Assembly (NCBI RefSeq): GCF_016908115.1
Contig: NZ_JAFBDH010000014.1
Coordinates: 1 to 34,032 of the forward strand
Source: Peptoniphilus gorbachii
GTDB taxonomy: Bacteria; Bacillota; Clostridia; Tissierellales; Peptoniphilaceae
Length of the DNA: 34,032 bases
Reading direction: 5' to 3'
The position numbers were made by a program, and so were the translations under genes. The notes under the pieces are model-generated. The model saw nothing but the letters and a program-made list of their open reading frames with translations, was not told where the DNA came from and searched no databases. Below, in pieces: positions 8,210 to 15,943 of this stretch (position 1 is its first letter; the number at the start of each line of letters is the position of its first letter).

Positions 8210-8626
8210 TTAAAAATCTTTTCCACTAATTTCAATTTCTCCCACAATAAAAAGTGTAAAACTCCCCTTAGCAACTATTTTGTCGCCTTTTTTTGCCAAA
8301 ACCTCTATTACTTCTGTGCTTTTACCTGAGTGAATTATTTTTGTGGTAGAATAAATTTCTTCTCCAAGGTAGACGCTGGAAATAAAGTTTACACTTGAAT
8401 CTAAAGTCACACCCTTCCTGCCCATGGCAATGGAAAGGCAGCCTGCTGCCGTATCCATTAGGGCAAAAATTTCTGCTCCATGAAGAATATTATAGGCGTT
8501 AAATTGATTTTTCTCTGGCTTCATTTTTAAAACTAAATTATCGCCGCTAAGTTCTACTAAGCTTATATGACTTCTCCTTACATATTCATCATTTTCAAAT
8601 AATTTTTTAAAATTAATTTTCTCCAT
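8210..8626 (-). CDS. PaaI-type hotdog-fold acyl-CoA thioesterase
   Basis: A 138-residue single-domain hotdog protein. The central segment NILHGAEIFALMDTAAG (about 46-62) holds the HGG-like turn and the catalytic-type Asp of the PaaI/YbgC group; the VNFISSVYLGE strand follows. Members hydrolyse acyl- or phenylacetyl-type CoA thioesters, and the true substrate here is unknown. A GGGGGAG Shine-Dalgarno site precedes the ATG. The start overlaps the 3' end of dinB by 14 bases, so the two are cotranscribed and probably translationally coupled. Confidence 0.82.
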   Translation of the reverse strand: MEKINFKKLFENDEYVRRSHISLVELSGDNLVLKMKPEKNQFNAYNILHGAEIFALMDTAAGCLSIAMGRKGVTLDSSVNFISSVYLGEEIYSTTKIIHSGKSTEVIEVLAKKGDKIVAKGSFTLFIVGEIEISGKDF

Positions 8627-9671
8627 TTCTCCCCCTATTAAAAAAAGAAAGTTGTCTTATATTTAAATCAACTAAATTGGAAACTGTAATGCCAATAAGT
8701 CTTAGCTTTTCGCCATCATAGGCTTCATCAAAGATTTCAAGACTCTTATTTAAAATATCATCTTTTTCATAAATAGCTATATCATAAGTTTTTGACCTGG
8801 TTTTGACTTTAAAATTTTCATTTTTCATCTTTAAAGTCAAAGTGTAGCCAGAAATTTCCTTTATAATTAAATCTTCTGAAACTTCTCTGGAAAATTCCCT
8901 TAAATAATTTATGAGTTCACTTCTATTTTTTGTTGCCTCAAAAGTTGACTCTGTGCCAAGACTTTTTCTAACAGCATTTGGTGTAACCTCTCTCTTGTCA
9001 ATTCCCCTAATCCTATTATAAATCTCTTCGCCACTTTTTTTTAACATATTTGCCAAAAAATCGTAGGATAAATTGTAAAGATCTTCAACTTTGTTTATTC
9101 CAATATTTCGAAGTTTTTTCTCAGACTTACTTCCAATGCCATGAACCTTTCTTATGTCTAGGGGAAATAAAATTTCTGGCATATCAGACTCTCTAATTAT
9201 CATAAGGCCCTTAGGCTTATTCCAGTCGCTTGCAAGTTTTGCCAAAAATTTATTGTAGGATAAACCTACACTTACACTAAGTCCAGTTTTCTCAAAAACT
9301 TTTCTTTGAATATCATAGACAATATTTTCGTCGTAAGAAAGTCCACTGAGGTCCAGATAAGATTCATCAATGGAAACTTTTTCGATTTTATCTGTGTAAG
9401 ATTTTAAAATGTCAAAAACCTCTCGAGATTTTTCCAAGTATCTCTCTCTTCTCATGGGTTTAATAATTAAGTGGTCGCAGAGTTTTTTTGCCATATACAT
9501 GGGCATGGCAGAGTGAATACCATAATCTCTCGCAATGTAATTAGCCGTAGTTACAACTCCATGATTGGACCTGCCGCCTACGACTAGAGGTTTTCCTATT
9601 ATGCTTTTGTCATCTAGTTCTTCCACTGATGCATAAAAGGCATCAATATCAACATGTATAATAATTCCCAT
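8613..9671 (-). CDS. dinB: DNA polymerase IV (Y family)
   Basis: A 352-residue translesion polymerase. Catalytic acidic motifs are present: IIHVDIDAFYASVE at the N-terminus and VSIDESYLDL near 100. YIARDYGI, SYNKFLAKLASDWNKP and the HhH region VHGIGSKSEKKLRNIGI follow, then a little-finger domain. The C-terminus ends IRQLSFF, a likely beta-clamp binding peptide (Q-L-S-F-F). The ATG at 9671 gives the standard DinB start; a GTG at 9680 would add three residues, and neither has a strong ribosome site. It is divergent from the HAD gene. No SOS box was recognised upstream. Confidence 0.95.
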   Translation of the reverse strand: MGIIIHVDIDAFYASVEELDDKSIIGKPLVVGGRSNHGVVTTANYIARDYGIHSAMPMYMAKKLCDHLIIKPMRRERYLEKSREVFDILKSYTDKIEKVSIDESYLDLSGLSYDENIVYDIQRKVFEKTGLSVSVGLSYNKFLAKLASDWNKPKGLMIIRESDMPEILFPLDIRKVHGIGSKSEKKLRNIGINKVEDLYNLSYDFLANMLKKSGEEIYNRIRGIDKREVTPNAVRKSLGTESTFEATKNRSELINYLREFSREVSEDLIIKEISGYTLTLKMKNENFKVKTRSKTYDIAIYEKDDILNKSLEIFDEAYDGEKLRLIGITVSNLVDLNIRQLSFFNRGRNGEN

Positions 9672-9748
9672 AAATATCACAGTTTTAGTATATCACAAGA
9701 ACTTTTTATAAAGAAGACAATTTGATATAATTCTATAGAGGTGAGATT

Positions 9749-10378
9749 TTGAAAAGAAAAGTTGTGCTCTATGATTTTGACAAAACTGTAGTGGATTGTG
9801 AATCTATAGTTGAGCTTTATAAATATGCTTACAAAAATAAAAAAATAAATATTTTTAAAAGTCTCTTAAATTTATCTGCTGCCTATATAAAAGCTAAATT
9901 AAATTCTGATTTTACCATTATGAAAAACCAAATGGTATCTGTCATAAAATATTTTACAGAAGATGAACTCCAGGACTTTGTTACAAAATATCTCTATCCC
10001 AAATTTTTCTTCAAGGAATTTGAAGATGAATTTTCATCCTATGATGACGACAGCATAAAAATTTTATGCTCTGCATCAGCCACAAATTATTTAATTTATG
10101 TTGGTGAACTCTTTCCCTTTGACTACATCATAGGTACAGACTTAGACAATGATTATAAATTATGTCGCGGCAATAACAAAAAAGACATCAAAGTAAAAAA
10201 CATAAATGAAATATTAGAAAGAGAGGGCATAGAAATAGACTACGAAAATTCTCTTGCCTACTCCGATTCCTATAAGGACGATAAATATATGCTTAGAATG
10301 GTAAAAAATAGATTTTTAATAAATTCAAAAGTAAATAAAAAAGCCTATGTAAATTTAACTTGGCATAGAAATAAATAA
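9749..10378 (+). CDS. HAD-IB phosphatase (phosphoserine phosphatase-like)
   Basis: A 209-residue HAD hydrolase. Motif I is DFDKTVV (Asp 9 nucleophile, Asp 11 acid/base), motif II is the CSAS stretch near 108, and motif IV is YSDSYKDDKYM near 170. A helical cap lies between motifs I and II, as in the IB subfamily. Substrate is unknown; SerB-like or lipid-phosphate substrates are both possible. The start codon is TTG at 9749, supported by AGAGGTGAG at good spacing and by motif I beginning right after. A TATAAT at 9726-9731 is a likely -10. It is followed by a strong terminator. Confidence 0.8.
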   Translation: MKRKVVLYDFDKTVVDCESIVELYKYAYKNKKINIFKSLLNLSAAYIKAKLNSDFTIMKNQMVSVIKYFTEDELQDFVTKYLYPKFFFKEFEDEFSSYDDDSIKILCSASATNYLIYVGELFPFDYIIGTDLDNDYKLCRGNNKKDIKVKNINEILEREGIEIDYENSLAYSDSYKDDKYMLRMVKNRFLINSKVNKKAYVNLTWHRNK

Positions 10379-10381
10379 ACT

Positions 10382-10437
10382 AAAAACCCCCACTAAGAAT
10401 ATTCTTTGAGAGAAAATATTCCAGCAGGGGTTTTTTA
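10382..10437. terminator. Bidirectional terminator after the HAD gene
   Basis: AAAACCCC pairs with GGGGTTTT (10427 onward), and GAATATT with AATATTC inside, giving a long hairpin followed by TTTTTT on plus and TTTTTA on minus. It separates two convergent genes. Confidence 0.85.
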
Positions 10438-10461
10438 ATTAATTTGAATTTATTTTATTAT

Positions 10462-12243
10462 CTAAATTTCTAAAATATATTTTTCGATTAATTCAGCAAT
10501 TTCATCATAGGATTTTTCTCCAAGAAATTCATAAACTTTTTTGCCCTCTTTATAAAAAGAAACTCTTGGCAATTGGAAAATTTCATTTTGCTCTGCAAAA
10601 TCTTTATTTTTGTCCAGATCCATATAGTAGCAAGAAACTTCTCTAAATTCTTCTTCCAAGAGAACCTGCATAACTTCCATAAGTGGCTCGCAGTGAGAAC
10701 ATCTCTCTGCACCAAAGATAATAATGGCAGCTCTTTGATTTTTAATAGTAGCATCAAAGTGATTTTCTGTCACATATTTTATTTTAGATTCATTTCTCTT
10801 TATAACTTTTTTATTTTCATCAAGGTCTTTTACTGATTCAGATTCTTGTGAAAGTGGGTCAATATCTATTGATAATTTTCCACCCCTTACATTAGTTATT
10901 TCTACAGACTTAAAGTCTCCTGCGCCTTTTAACTTAAAGTAAGAAGCATCTTCAATTTCTTCAATTTTATTTTCACTTTCGTCAACGCCAAGATAATCGT
11001 AAGGATATCTATAAACCCTGTAAATCATATTATTTTTCAAAAGATTTTCTGTAGTAGTTCTATAAGGACAAGTCCATTGCCAAACAATTTCCTTTGTATG
11101 AGTTATTTCAATTACAAGACCTTCTGTAGCAAGAGTTATAAGTGTGTTGCCATTAGGCAATCTTTGAAGATTTCCACCATAGGGCGAATAAAATTTATAT
11201 CCATTCATAGGAATGGAAAAACCAAAATCTCTTGGATCCACTGACCAGTTAACTGCTAAGGTCACTGGATTTATTTCGAGTATTCTTGAATAATTTCTTA
11301 CAAAAGGTAAAAGCCCTGATGGCGATGTAAGCGTTGGAGAACCATATCCACATCTTCCTCCATTATCAAAAATTAAAAGATTTCCCTCGCCAGGTAGACC
11401 CTTTGGAATAATACTTGCAAAGGCAGACCCAACAACGGGATCAACTTTTTTAAAATCAGAAAAATTAGGACCCAGTTTATAACAAATACGAGATCTTTTT
11501 TTGTCTATAATGCCAATAATATTTGCAGCTCTAGCCGTAAATAAAATATTATCTGGATGAAATCTAGGATCTCCTTGATCAAACCATTTATTTTCTCCAA
11601 TAGTTGAAATTGATGTAACATCCAAATAATTTCCACGAGGTTTTTCTGAATTCCTAAGATTAGGATTTCTATAAAGTACATTTTTCGCCTCTTCAGAAAA
11701 TCCCAATTGTTCAAAATGTTCGCTAAAGGAAAATTTCCAAACAATATTTCCCTCATCATCAACCTCTAAAATTACATCATCTAAAATCATTTTATCAGAA
11801 ATTCTCTTATCCTTTATAGTATCGTGAACTAATAAAAGAGTGTTACCTCCTTCAATAATTTTTTCACCAGGATAATAATAACCAAGAGAATTGCCTTCTC
11901 TTTGAAAATCAGAGTGGGCCCTAGCCATCCACTTTGGGCGATAACCCCTGTCTTCTGTAAATTTAAATTTGTCAAAATCAAATAAAACTTTTCCATCTTT
12001 ATCGAACTCAATGAGTTTTATGCCATCGCTGACTCCAAAATCAGATGACCTAAAAGAAGAAATACTCATTATATTTTTATTGGGAAGCATTTTTGCGGGC
12101 ATGGGATTTACTGAATATCTTTTTAGCTCAGTGCCATCCATTTTAGTAATAAGAGCTCCATCCTTTGCTGTTGAGATTAAATTTATGCCATTGTAGGCCT
12201 TTTCTCTATTGTAGACTACTGTTCCCCTTGGATAGACTCTCAT
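10462..12243 (-). CDS. Arylsulfotransferase-like beta-propeller fused to a thioredoxin domain
   Basis: A 593-residue fusion. Residues 1 to about 430 resemble the ASST (arylsulfate sulfotransferase) beta-propeller: RFHPDNILFTARAANIIGI, GEGNLLIFDNGG and GGNLQRLPNGNTLIT are family strands. Residues about 490-593 are a thioredoxin domain with the redox pair CSHC (Cys 515, 518) and a cis-Pro (LPRVSFY, near 559). No signal peptide or membrane segment is visible, so it should be cytoplasmic, unlike the periplasmic enterobacterial ASST. The segment before IFDNGG reads GSAFASI, where known ASSTs as I recall carry a His, so sulfotransferase activity is uncertain. Its ATG overlaps the reductase stop by four bases (ATGA), indicating coupling to a probable electron donor. 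Confidence 0.8.
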   Translation of the reverse strand: MRVYPRGTVVYNREKAYNGINLISTAKDGALITKMDGTELKRYSVNPMPAKMLPNKNIMSISSFRSSDFGVSDGIKLIEFDKDGKVLFDFDKFKFTEDRGYRPKWMARAHSDFQREGNSLGYYYPGEKIIEGGNTLLLVHDTIKDKRISDKMILDDVILEVDDEGNIVWKFSFSEHFEQLGFSEEAKNVLYRNPNLRNSEKPRGNYLDVTSISTIGENKWFDQGDPRFHPDNILFTARAANIIGIIDKKRSRICYKLGPNFSDFKKVDPVVGSAFASIIPKGLPGEGNLLIFDNGGRCGYGSPTLTSPSGLLPFVRNYSRILEINPVTLAVNWSVDPRDFGFSIPMNGYKFYSPYGGNLQRLPNGNTLITLATEGLVIEITHTKEIVWQWTCPYRTTTENLLKNNMIYRVYRYPYDYLGVDESENKIEEIEDASYFKLKGAGDFKSVEITNVRGGKLSIDIDPLSQESESVKDLDENKKVIKRNESKIKYVTENHFDATIKNQRAAIIIFGAERCSHCEPLMEVMQVLLEEEFREVSCYYMDLDKNKDFAEQNEIFQLPRVSFYKEGKKVYEFLGEKSYDEIAELIEKYILEI

Positions 12244-13175
12244 TTTACACCTCTATTTCTAATGTACTTCTCTGCATAAACTGTAGCAATTGCACCATCA
12301 TTTGCCGCCGTAACAATTTGTCTTAAAGGTTTCTGTCTTATATCTCCTGCAGCAAAAATTCCTTCAACAGATGTCCTCATACATTCATCAGTTTTTATAA
12401 AACCAAAATTATCTAAATCTAAAATATCTTTCACAAAAAAAGAATTTGGGCTCATGCCAGCAAAAATAAAAATTCCATCAGTAGTTACTCTAGTATTAGT
12501 ATTATCAGATAAATCTAAAATATCAAGGCTATTTACCCTATCATTTCCATAAATCCCCTCAAGCTTTGAGTGCCAAGTATAGGAAACCTTGGGGTTCTTT
12601 TTAATTTTCTCAACTTCCAAATTATTGCCATCAAAATTTCCCTCTTCATGAATAATAATCATATTAATAGAATTGGCAAAATTAGAAAGATAATCAGCCT
12701 CTTCAAGGGCAAGATCTCCTGAACCTAAAATATGTATGTCCTTGTCTTTAAAATAATCAGCATCACAAGTAGAGCAATAAGACACACCACGACCAGCAAA
12801 TTCAGTTTCACCAGGCACATTTATCATCTTTGCATAAGTTCCCGTAGCAATAATAATTGCCTTAGAAGAAAATTCCTTACGCCTAGAAGTAGTTAGCTTA
12901 AATCCCTCATCTATCTTTTCTATTTTAGAAACAGTTCCATAGCAAAACTCATTAGTACTAAAATTTTCTGCTTGCTCTCTAAATTCATTAATAAGATCTC
13001 TTCCAGAAATTTCCTTAAAACCAGGATAATTAATGACCTTTGGAGTGTCATTAACCCTTCCACCAAAGGAAAATTTTTCAATAATAAGAGTATTTAAAAG
13101 AGACCTACCAGCATAAATGGCAGCACTTAAACCAGCAGCGCCAGCACCAATTATAATTAAATCATAATTTTTCAT
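12240..13175 (-). CDS. Thioredoxin-reductase-like flavoprotein lacking the NADPH signature
   Basis: A 311-residue low-molecular-weight TrxB-like protein. FAD motifs are GAGAAG (10-15) and GIFAAGDIR near 275. The redox-active disulfide is CSTC (Cys 134, 137) followed by Asp, as in TrxB. The second nucleotide site GSGDLA (151-156) is kept, but the HRRDxFRA motif that binds the NADPH 2'-phosphate is replaced by HEEGNFDG (178 onward). This suggests NADH, ferredoxin or another donor; ferredoxin-dependent flavin thioredoxin reductases of clostridia are a precedent. It is the middle gene of an operon, and the thioredoxin domain encoded next is its likely substrate. GAGGTGAT precedes the ATG and overlaps the upstream stop. 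Confidence 0.88.
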   Translation of the reverse strand: MKNYDLIIIGAGAAGLSAAIYAGRSLLNTLIIEKFSFGGRVNDTPKVINYPGFKEISGRDLINEFREQAENFSTNEFCYGTVSKIEKIDEGFKLTTSRRKEFSSKAIIIATGTYAKMINVPGETEFAGRGVSYCSTCDADYFKDKDIHILGSGDLALEEADYLSNFANSINMIIIHEEGNFDGNNLEVEKIKKNPKVSYTWHSKLEGIYGNDRVNSLDILDLSDNTNTRVTTDGIFIFAGMSPNSFFVKDILDLDNFGFIKTDECMRTSVEGIFAAGDIRQKPLRQIVTAANDGAIATVYAEKYIRNRGVK

Positions 13176-13184
13176 CTAATCACC

Positions 13185-13790
13185 TCAAATAGAATCCACA
13201 GGATTTTGCGGAGCCTTCTTAATAATTTTAAACTTGCCATCATGATAATCACAAATATTAAACTCAGCGTTTCTCCTTACCCTATTTATCCAAAAATTTT
13301 TCATAGGCACATTTTCCATAATTGAATACATGGCAACAATAGTTACCCCGTGAGTTACAACTAAAATATTATTATCAAGTTCAGGATAAACAGCATACTC
13401 AAAAAATTTTTCCACTCGCCTTCTAAGGTCGTAGAGACTTTCGCCATCAATTCTGTTGTAGGAGTGTGGCTTTTCAAAATAAAGTTTGTGAAGCCAAGTG
13501 TCATCTTTTCTCACATCTTGAATATTTTTTCCCGACCAATAACCCACATCTATTTCACGAAGTAGAGAAGTCTTTACAATATATTGATTGGGACAAATGA
13601 GCTTTGCAGTATCATAAGCACGACCTAAATCAGATGAATAAACTGCATCAAAATGGATGTCCTTACATTTCTCGCGAAGAATTTTACCCATCTCAATTCC
13701 CTCTTTAGTAAGTGGCGAATCATCTTGTCCTTGAATAATTCCAGCCCTATTCCATTCAGTTTCCCCATGTCTAGTAAAATAAATCCTCAT
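13185..13790 (-). CDS. Histidine phosphatase (phosphoglycerate mutase-like)
   Basis: A 201-residue protein with the full branch-1 catalytic set: TRHGET (Arg 7, nucleophile His 8), SSDLGRAYDT (Arg 57), REIDVGYWSG (Glu 79) and VVTHG (His 147). Length and the short insertions fit monofunctional phosphatases such as PhoE/CobC-like proteins rather than glycolytic mutase. Substrate unknown. It is the first gene of the three-gene unit with the reductase and the sulfotransferase-thioredoxin fusion, ending ten bases before the reductase start. Ribosome site GAGGGGAG precedes the ATG. Confidence 0.88.
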   Translation of the reverse strand: MRIYFTRHGETEWNRAGIIQGQDDSPLTKEGIEMGKILREKCKDIHFDAVYSSDLGRAYDTAKLICPNQYIVKTSLLREIDVGYWSGKNIQDVRKDDTWLHKLYFEKPHSYNRIDGESLYDLRRRVEKFFEYAVYPELDNNILVVTHGVTIVAMYSIMENVPMKNFWINRVRRNAEFNICDYHDGKFKIIKKAPQNPVDSI

Positions 13791-13801
13791 ACTCCCCTCA
13801 C

Positions 13802-13823
13802 AATCTATATGCAGAATCTATAT
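13802..13823. repeat. Direct repeat in the leader of the histidine phosphatase operon
   Basis: AATCTATAT occurs at 13802-13810 and again at 13815-13823, with a 13-base period, just upstream of the ribosome site. It could be a regulator half-site pair or chance in AT-rich DNA. Confidence 0.35.
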
Positions 13824-13891
13824 AAAAAAATTCATTCCTATTAATATTATATATTATAAGAAAAAACAATTAAAGTATGAAAAGCTTTCAA

Positions 13892-13917
13892 TAAAAAACC
13901 ACTGGTAGGTCCAGTGG
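13892..13917 (-). terminator. Terminator of the MutS-like gene
   Basis: CCACTGG (13899-13905) and CCAGTGG (13911-13917) form a seven-pair stem. The minus-strand tail is TTTTTTATT. It lies 15 bases after the stop codon. Confidence 0.85.
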
Positions 13918-13931
13918 AAAATTTACTATTT

Positions 13932-15542
13932 TTATCTTTCTTCTAATTCCTTTGAAAGGGCTATTGCTTCTTTTATTATTTCTCTTGGGTAATTTAAATT
14001 ATCTAAAATTGCAATGGCGTTACGAGATGTGGCTGGACCTTCTTTTAATAAGTAGTCAAATTTTATATCGCCATCTTCTATTTTTTCTTCAAAGTGCATA
14101 TTTTTATATAGGTCCTTTAATAAAATTGTAAGCTCAATATCGTGAGTTGCCGCCACTACATGATTATTTCTTGTTAAATATTTTAGGGTCGCTGTAGCTG
14201 AAGCTATTCTATCAATGGTGTTTGTACCCCTAAATATTTCGTCAAGTAAAATTATTTTTTCTTCGCTGTCTTCAATCATGTCTCCTATTGCCTTGGACTC
14301 TGCCATAAAATAGGATAGATTTTCCATTATTGAGTCTGATATATCAATGGCTGAAGTTAATTTCATTGGCTTTATTTCAAGTTTTTCACCAAAGAAAATT
14401 CCAAAGCTAAGGGCAAAGACTGCGTTAATTCCTATAGTCCTAAGGTAAGTTGATTTTCCTGATGCATTTGATCCTGTTAAAATTATTGATTTTTCTAAAT
14501 CTAAATCATTGGCTACTGCTTCTTTTAAGAGTGGGTTGTATAAGTTTTTCCCAGAAATTTTTTCTCCAAAGTCTGCAAAATTTGTCTTATATGCCTTTTT
14601 TATAGAAATAATTCCAATTTGACAGTCTATTTTTCCTATTAAGTAATAAAGTTTATGAATTTCTTCTCCGTATTTTTTGAAATGTTTTTGCGCTTTTGAA
14701 AATCTTCTCGCCTCTGATAAAAATAATACATTTTTGTAGGTTTCTGCAAAGTCCATTTCTGCATTGCCTGTCAAAAATCCAAAGGACTTTAAAGTTCTCT
14801 TTAAGGGAGCAAGGTCTCTTAAAATATTTTCTATCTCCTGAAGTTCTTCTGTGAAAAGCTCATTTTTATTTTTCACCAAGTTTTCTGATACAAATAAAAT
14901 ACTTTTAAGCCTCATTAAGGCTTCTAATTTACCTAAAGTTATTTCATTAAATTTTTTATAAATGTAAATGTTAATGCCTAGAAGGGCAAAAATAAATAAA
15001 ATTGCCTGAGCCTTTAAGAAAATAAAAAGTAATAATATGTAAAGTGCTGTGAAAGAAAAAACTTTCGCCCCTATTTCAAGTTCCCTATCAACTTTAACTT
15101 CTTCTTCAATAAGATTTAGGACATCTTCCTTGAAATAACCGATTTTCCCAAGTTGTAATTGCAGGTCTAAAAGCTGGTCTTTTTTATCTTCATTAGCCTT
15201 TAAATTTTTCTCTATCTCTAAAAGGTCAGCTTCATCTAAAATCAAATTTTTTATTCTATAGTAAAAATATTCAAGACCCAGCCTTGTCATACTGTGGTTC
15301 ATATTCTCAATTATTTTGTCGAAGTTTAAATCAGCTGCTGTTATTTCACTTAAATTTCCGCCAAGTCTTTTATGTATGCCGTCAATTTTTCCCTTGAACT
15401 TTTTTGAGTGAATTTTCCCAAAGTTTTTTCTTATTTCTGCTCGCAAAATTCTTTCGTTTTTTATTTTTATATAATAATCATATAAAAAAATTACTCCAGT
15501 AAAAGCAAATAATAAAATAATCGGTGCGTAATAATCCTTCAT
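13932..15542 (-). CDS. Membrane-anchored MutS-family ATPase
   Basis: A 536-residue protein with a MutS-type ATPase at the C-terminus: Walker A TGSNASGKST (356-365), YFMAESK (411-417), Walker B ILLDEIFRGTNT (431-442) and ATHD (465-468). The middle region holds MutS core-like helices. There is no mismatch-binding domain I. It has a membrane segment at about 6-22 and a hydrophobic hairpin at about 162-196, both unlike classical MutS or MutS2. It lacks the Smr nuclease of MutS2. Homologues of this layout occur in Firmicutes, but their job is unknown to me. GAGGAGGATGAC precedes the ATG. It appears to be a single-gene unit. Confidence 0.85.
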   Translation of the reverse strand: MKDYYAPIILLFAFTGVIFLYDYYIKIKNERILRAEIRKNFGKIHSKKFKGKIDGIHKRLGGNLSEITAADLNFDKIIENMNHSMTRLGLEYFYYRIKNLILDEADLLEIEKNLKANEDKKDQLLDLQLQLGKIGYFKEDVLNLIEEEVKVDRELEIGAKVFSFTALYILLLFIFLKAQAILFIFALLGINIYIYKKFNEITLGKLEALMRLKSILFVSENLVKNKNELFTEELQEIENILRDLAPLKRTLKSFGFLTGNAEMDFAETYKNVLFLSEARRFSKAQKHFKKYGEEIHKLYYLIGKIDCQIGIISIKKAYKTNFADFGEKISGKNLYNPLLKEAVANDLDLEKSIILTGSNASGKSTYLRTIGINAVFALSFGIFFGEKLEIKPMKLTSAIDISDSIMENLSYFMAESKAIGDMIEDSEEKIILLDEIFRGTNTIDRIASATATLKYLTRNNHVVAATHDIELTILLKDLYKNMHFEEKIEDGDIKFDYLLKEGPATSRNAIAILDNLNYPREIIKEAIALSKELEER

Positions 15543-15606
15543 GTCATCCTCCTCTTTATTTATTATTTTATTACAAAGAAATTGTCATTACAATGAATAA
15601 GGACTG

Positions 15607-15635
15607 CAAAAAAACTGCCCACAATTGTGAACAGT
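15607..15635 (-). terminator. Terminator of the small membrane protein gene
   Basis: ACTG(TT)CAC-AATT-GTG(GG)CAGT on the minus strand forms a nine-pair stem with two G-U pairs, followed by TTTTTTT. It begins 15 bases after the stop at 15650. Confidence 0.8.
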
Positions 15636-15649
15636 CTTAAAAAATTATT

Positions 15650-15838
15650 TTATTTCTTTTTGTATTTTACAGCACTAACAAAGGATGCAAAAAGAAGTAT
15701 CCCAAAATATGGCATTAAAGGTTTTAAAAAATCTAAATCATCTCTTTCATAAAGATAATACAAAAATACACCTGTCATAAAAGTTGTACTTGCAAAAAAG
15801 AAATACTCAATAAATTTAAAAAATTTTTGCTTTTTCAT
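15650..15838 (-). CDS. Small two-helix membrane protein, unknown function
   Basis: A 62-residue protein with a Lys-rich start (MKKQKFFKF), a hydrophobic helix at about 11-28, a short acidic loop (ERDDLD) and a second helix at about 40-56, ending in KYKKK. Both ends are predicted cytoplasmic by the positive-inside rule. No motif is recognised. The gene has its own terminator directly after it and a GGGGCGGATG ribosome-site candidate upstream, which supports it being real. It sits alone between the MutS-like gene and the dehydrogenase gene, each separated from it by a terminator. Confidence 0.6.
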   Translation of the reverse strand: MKKQKFFKFIEYFFFASTTFMTGVFLYYLYERDDLDFLKPLMPYFGILLFASFVSAVKYKKK

Positions 15839-15895
15839 CTTATTTCATCCGCCCCTATTAAGTGCTTAAACCTTAAAACTTAAAATATTATGTAA

Positions 15896-15928
15896 AAGGC
15901 TGTTCATTTTTAAAAAACAAACAGCCTT
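15896..15928 (-). terminator. Terminator of the 2-hydroxyacid dehydrogenase gene
   Basis: AAGGCTGTT (15896-15904) and AACAGCCTT (15920-15928) form a nine-pair stem after the stop at 15944. The minus-strand tail TTTACATAATATTT is only moderately T-rich. Confidence 0.7.
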
Positions 15929-15943
15929 AAAATTATTATTTAA

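Noticed and set aside
10680-10710. Thioredoxin CSHC site as a selenoprotein site
   Set aside because: Both positions are ordinary Cys codons, and no in-frame TGA or SECIS-like hairpin was found next to it.
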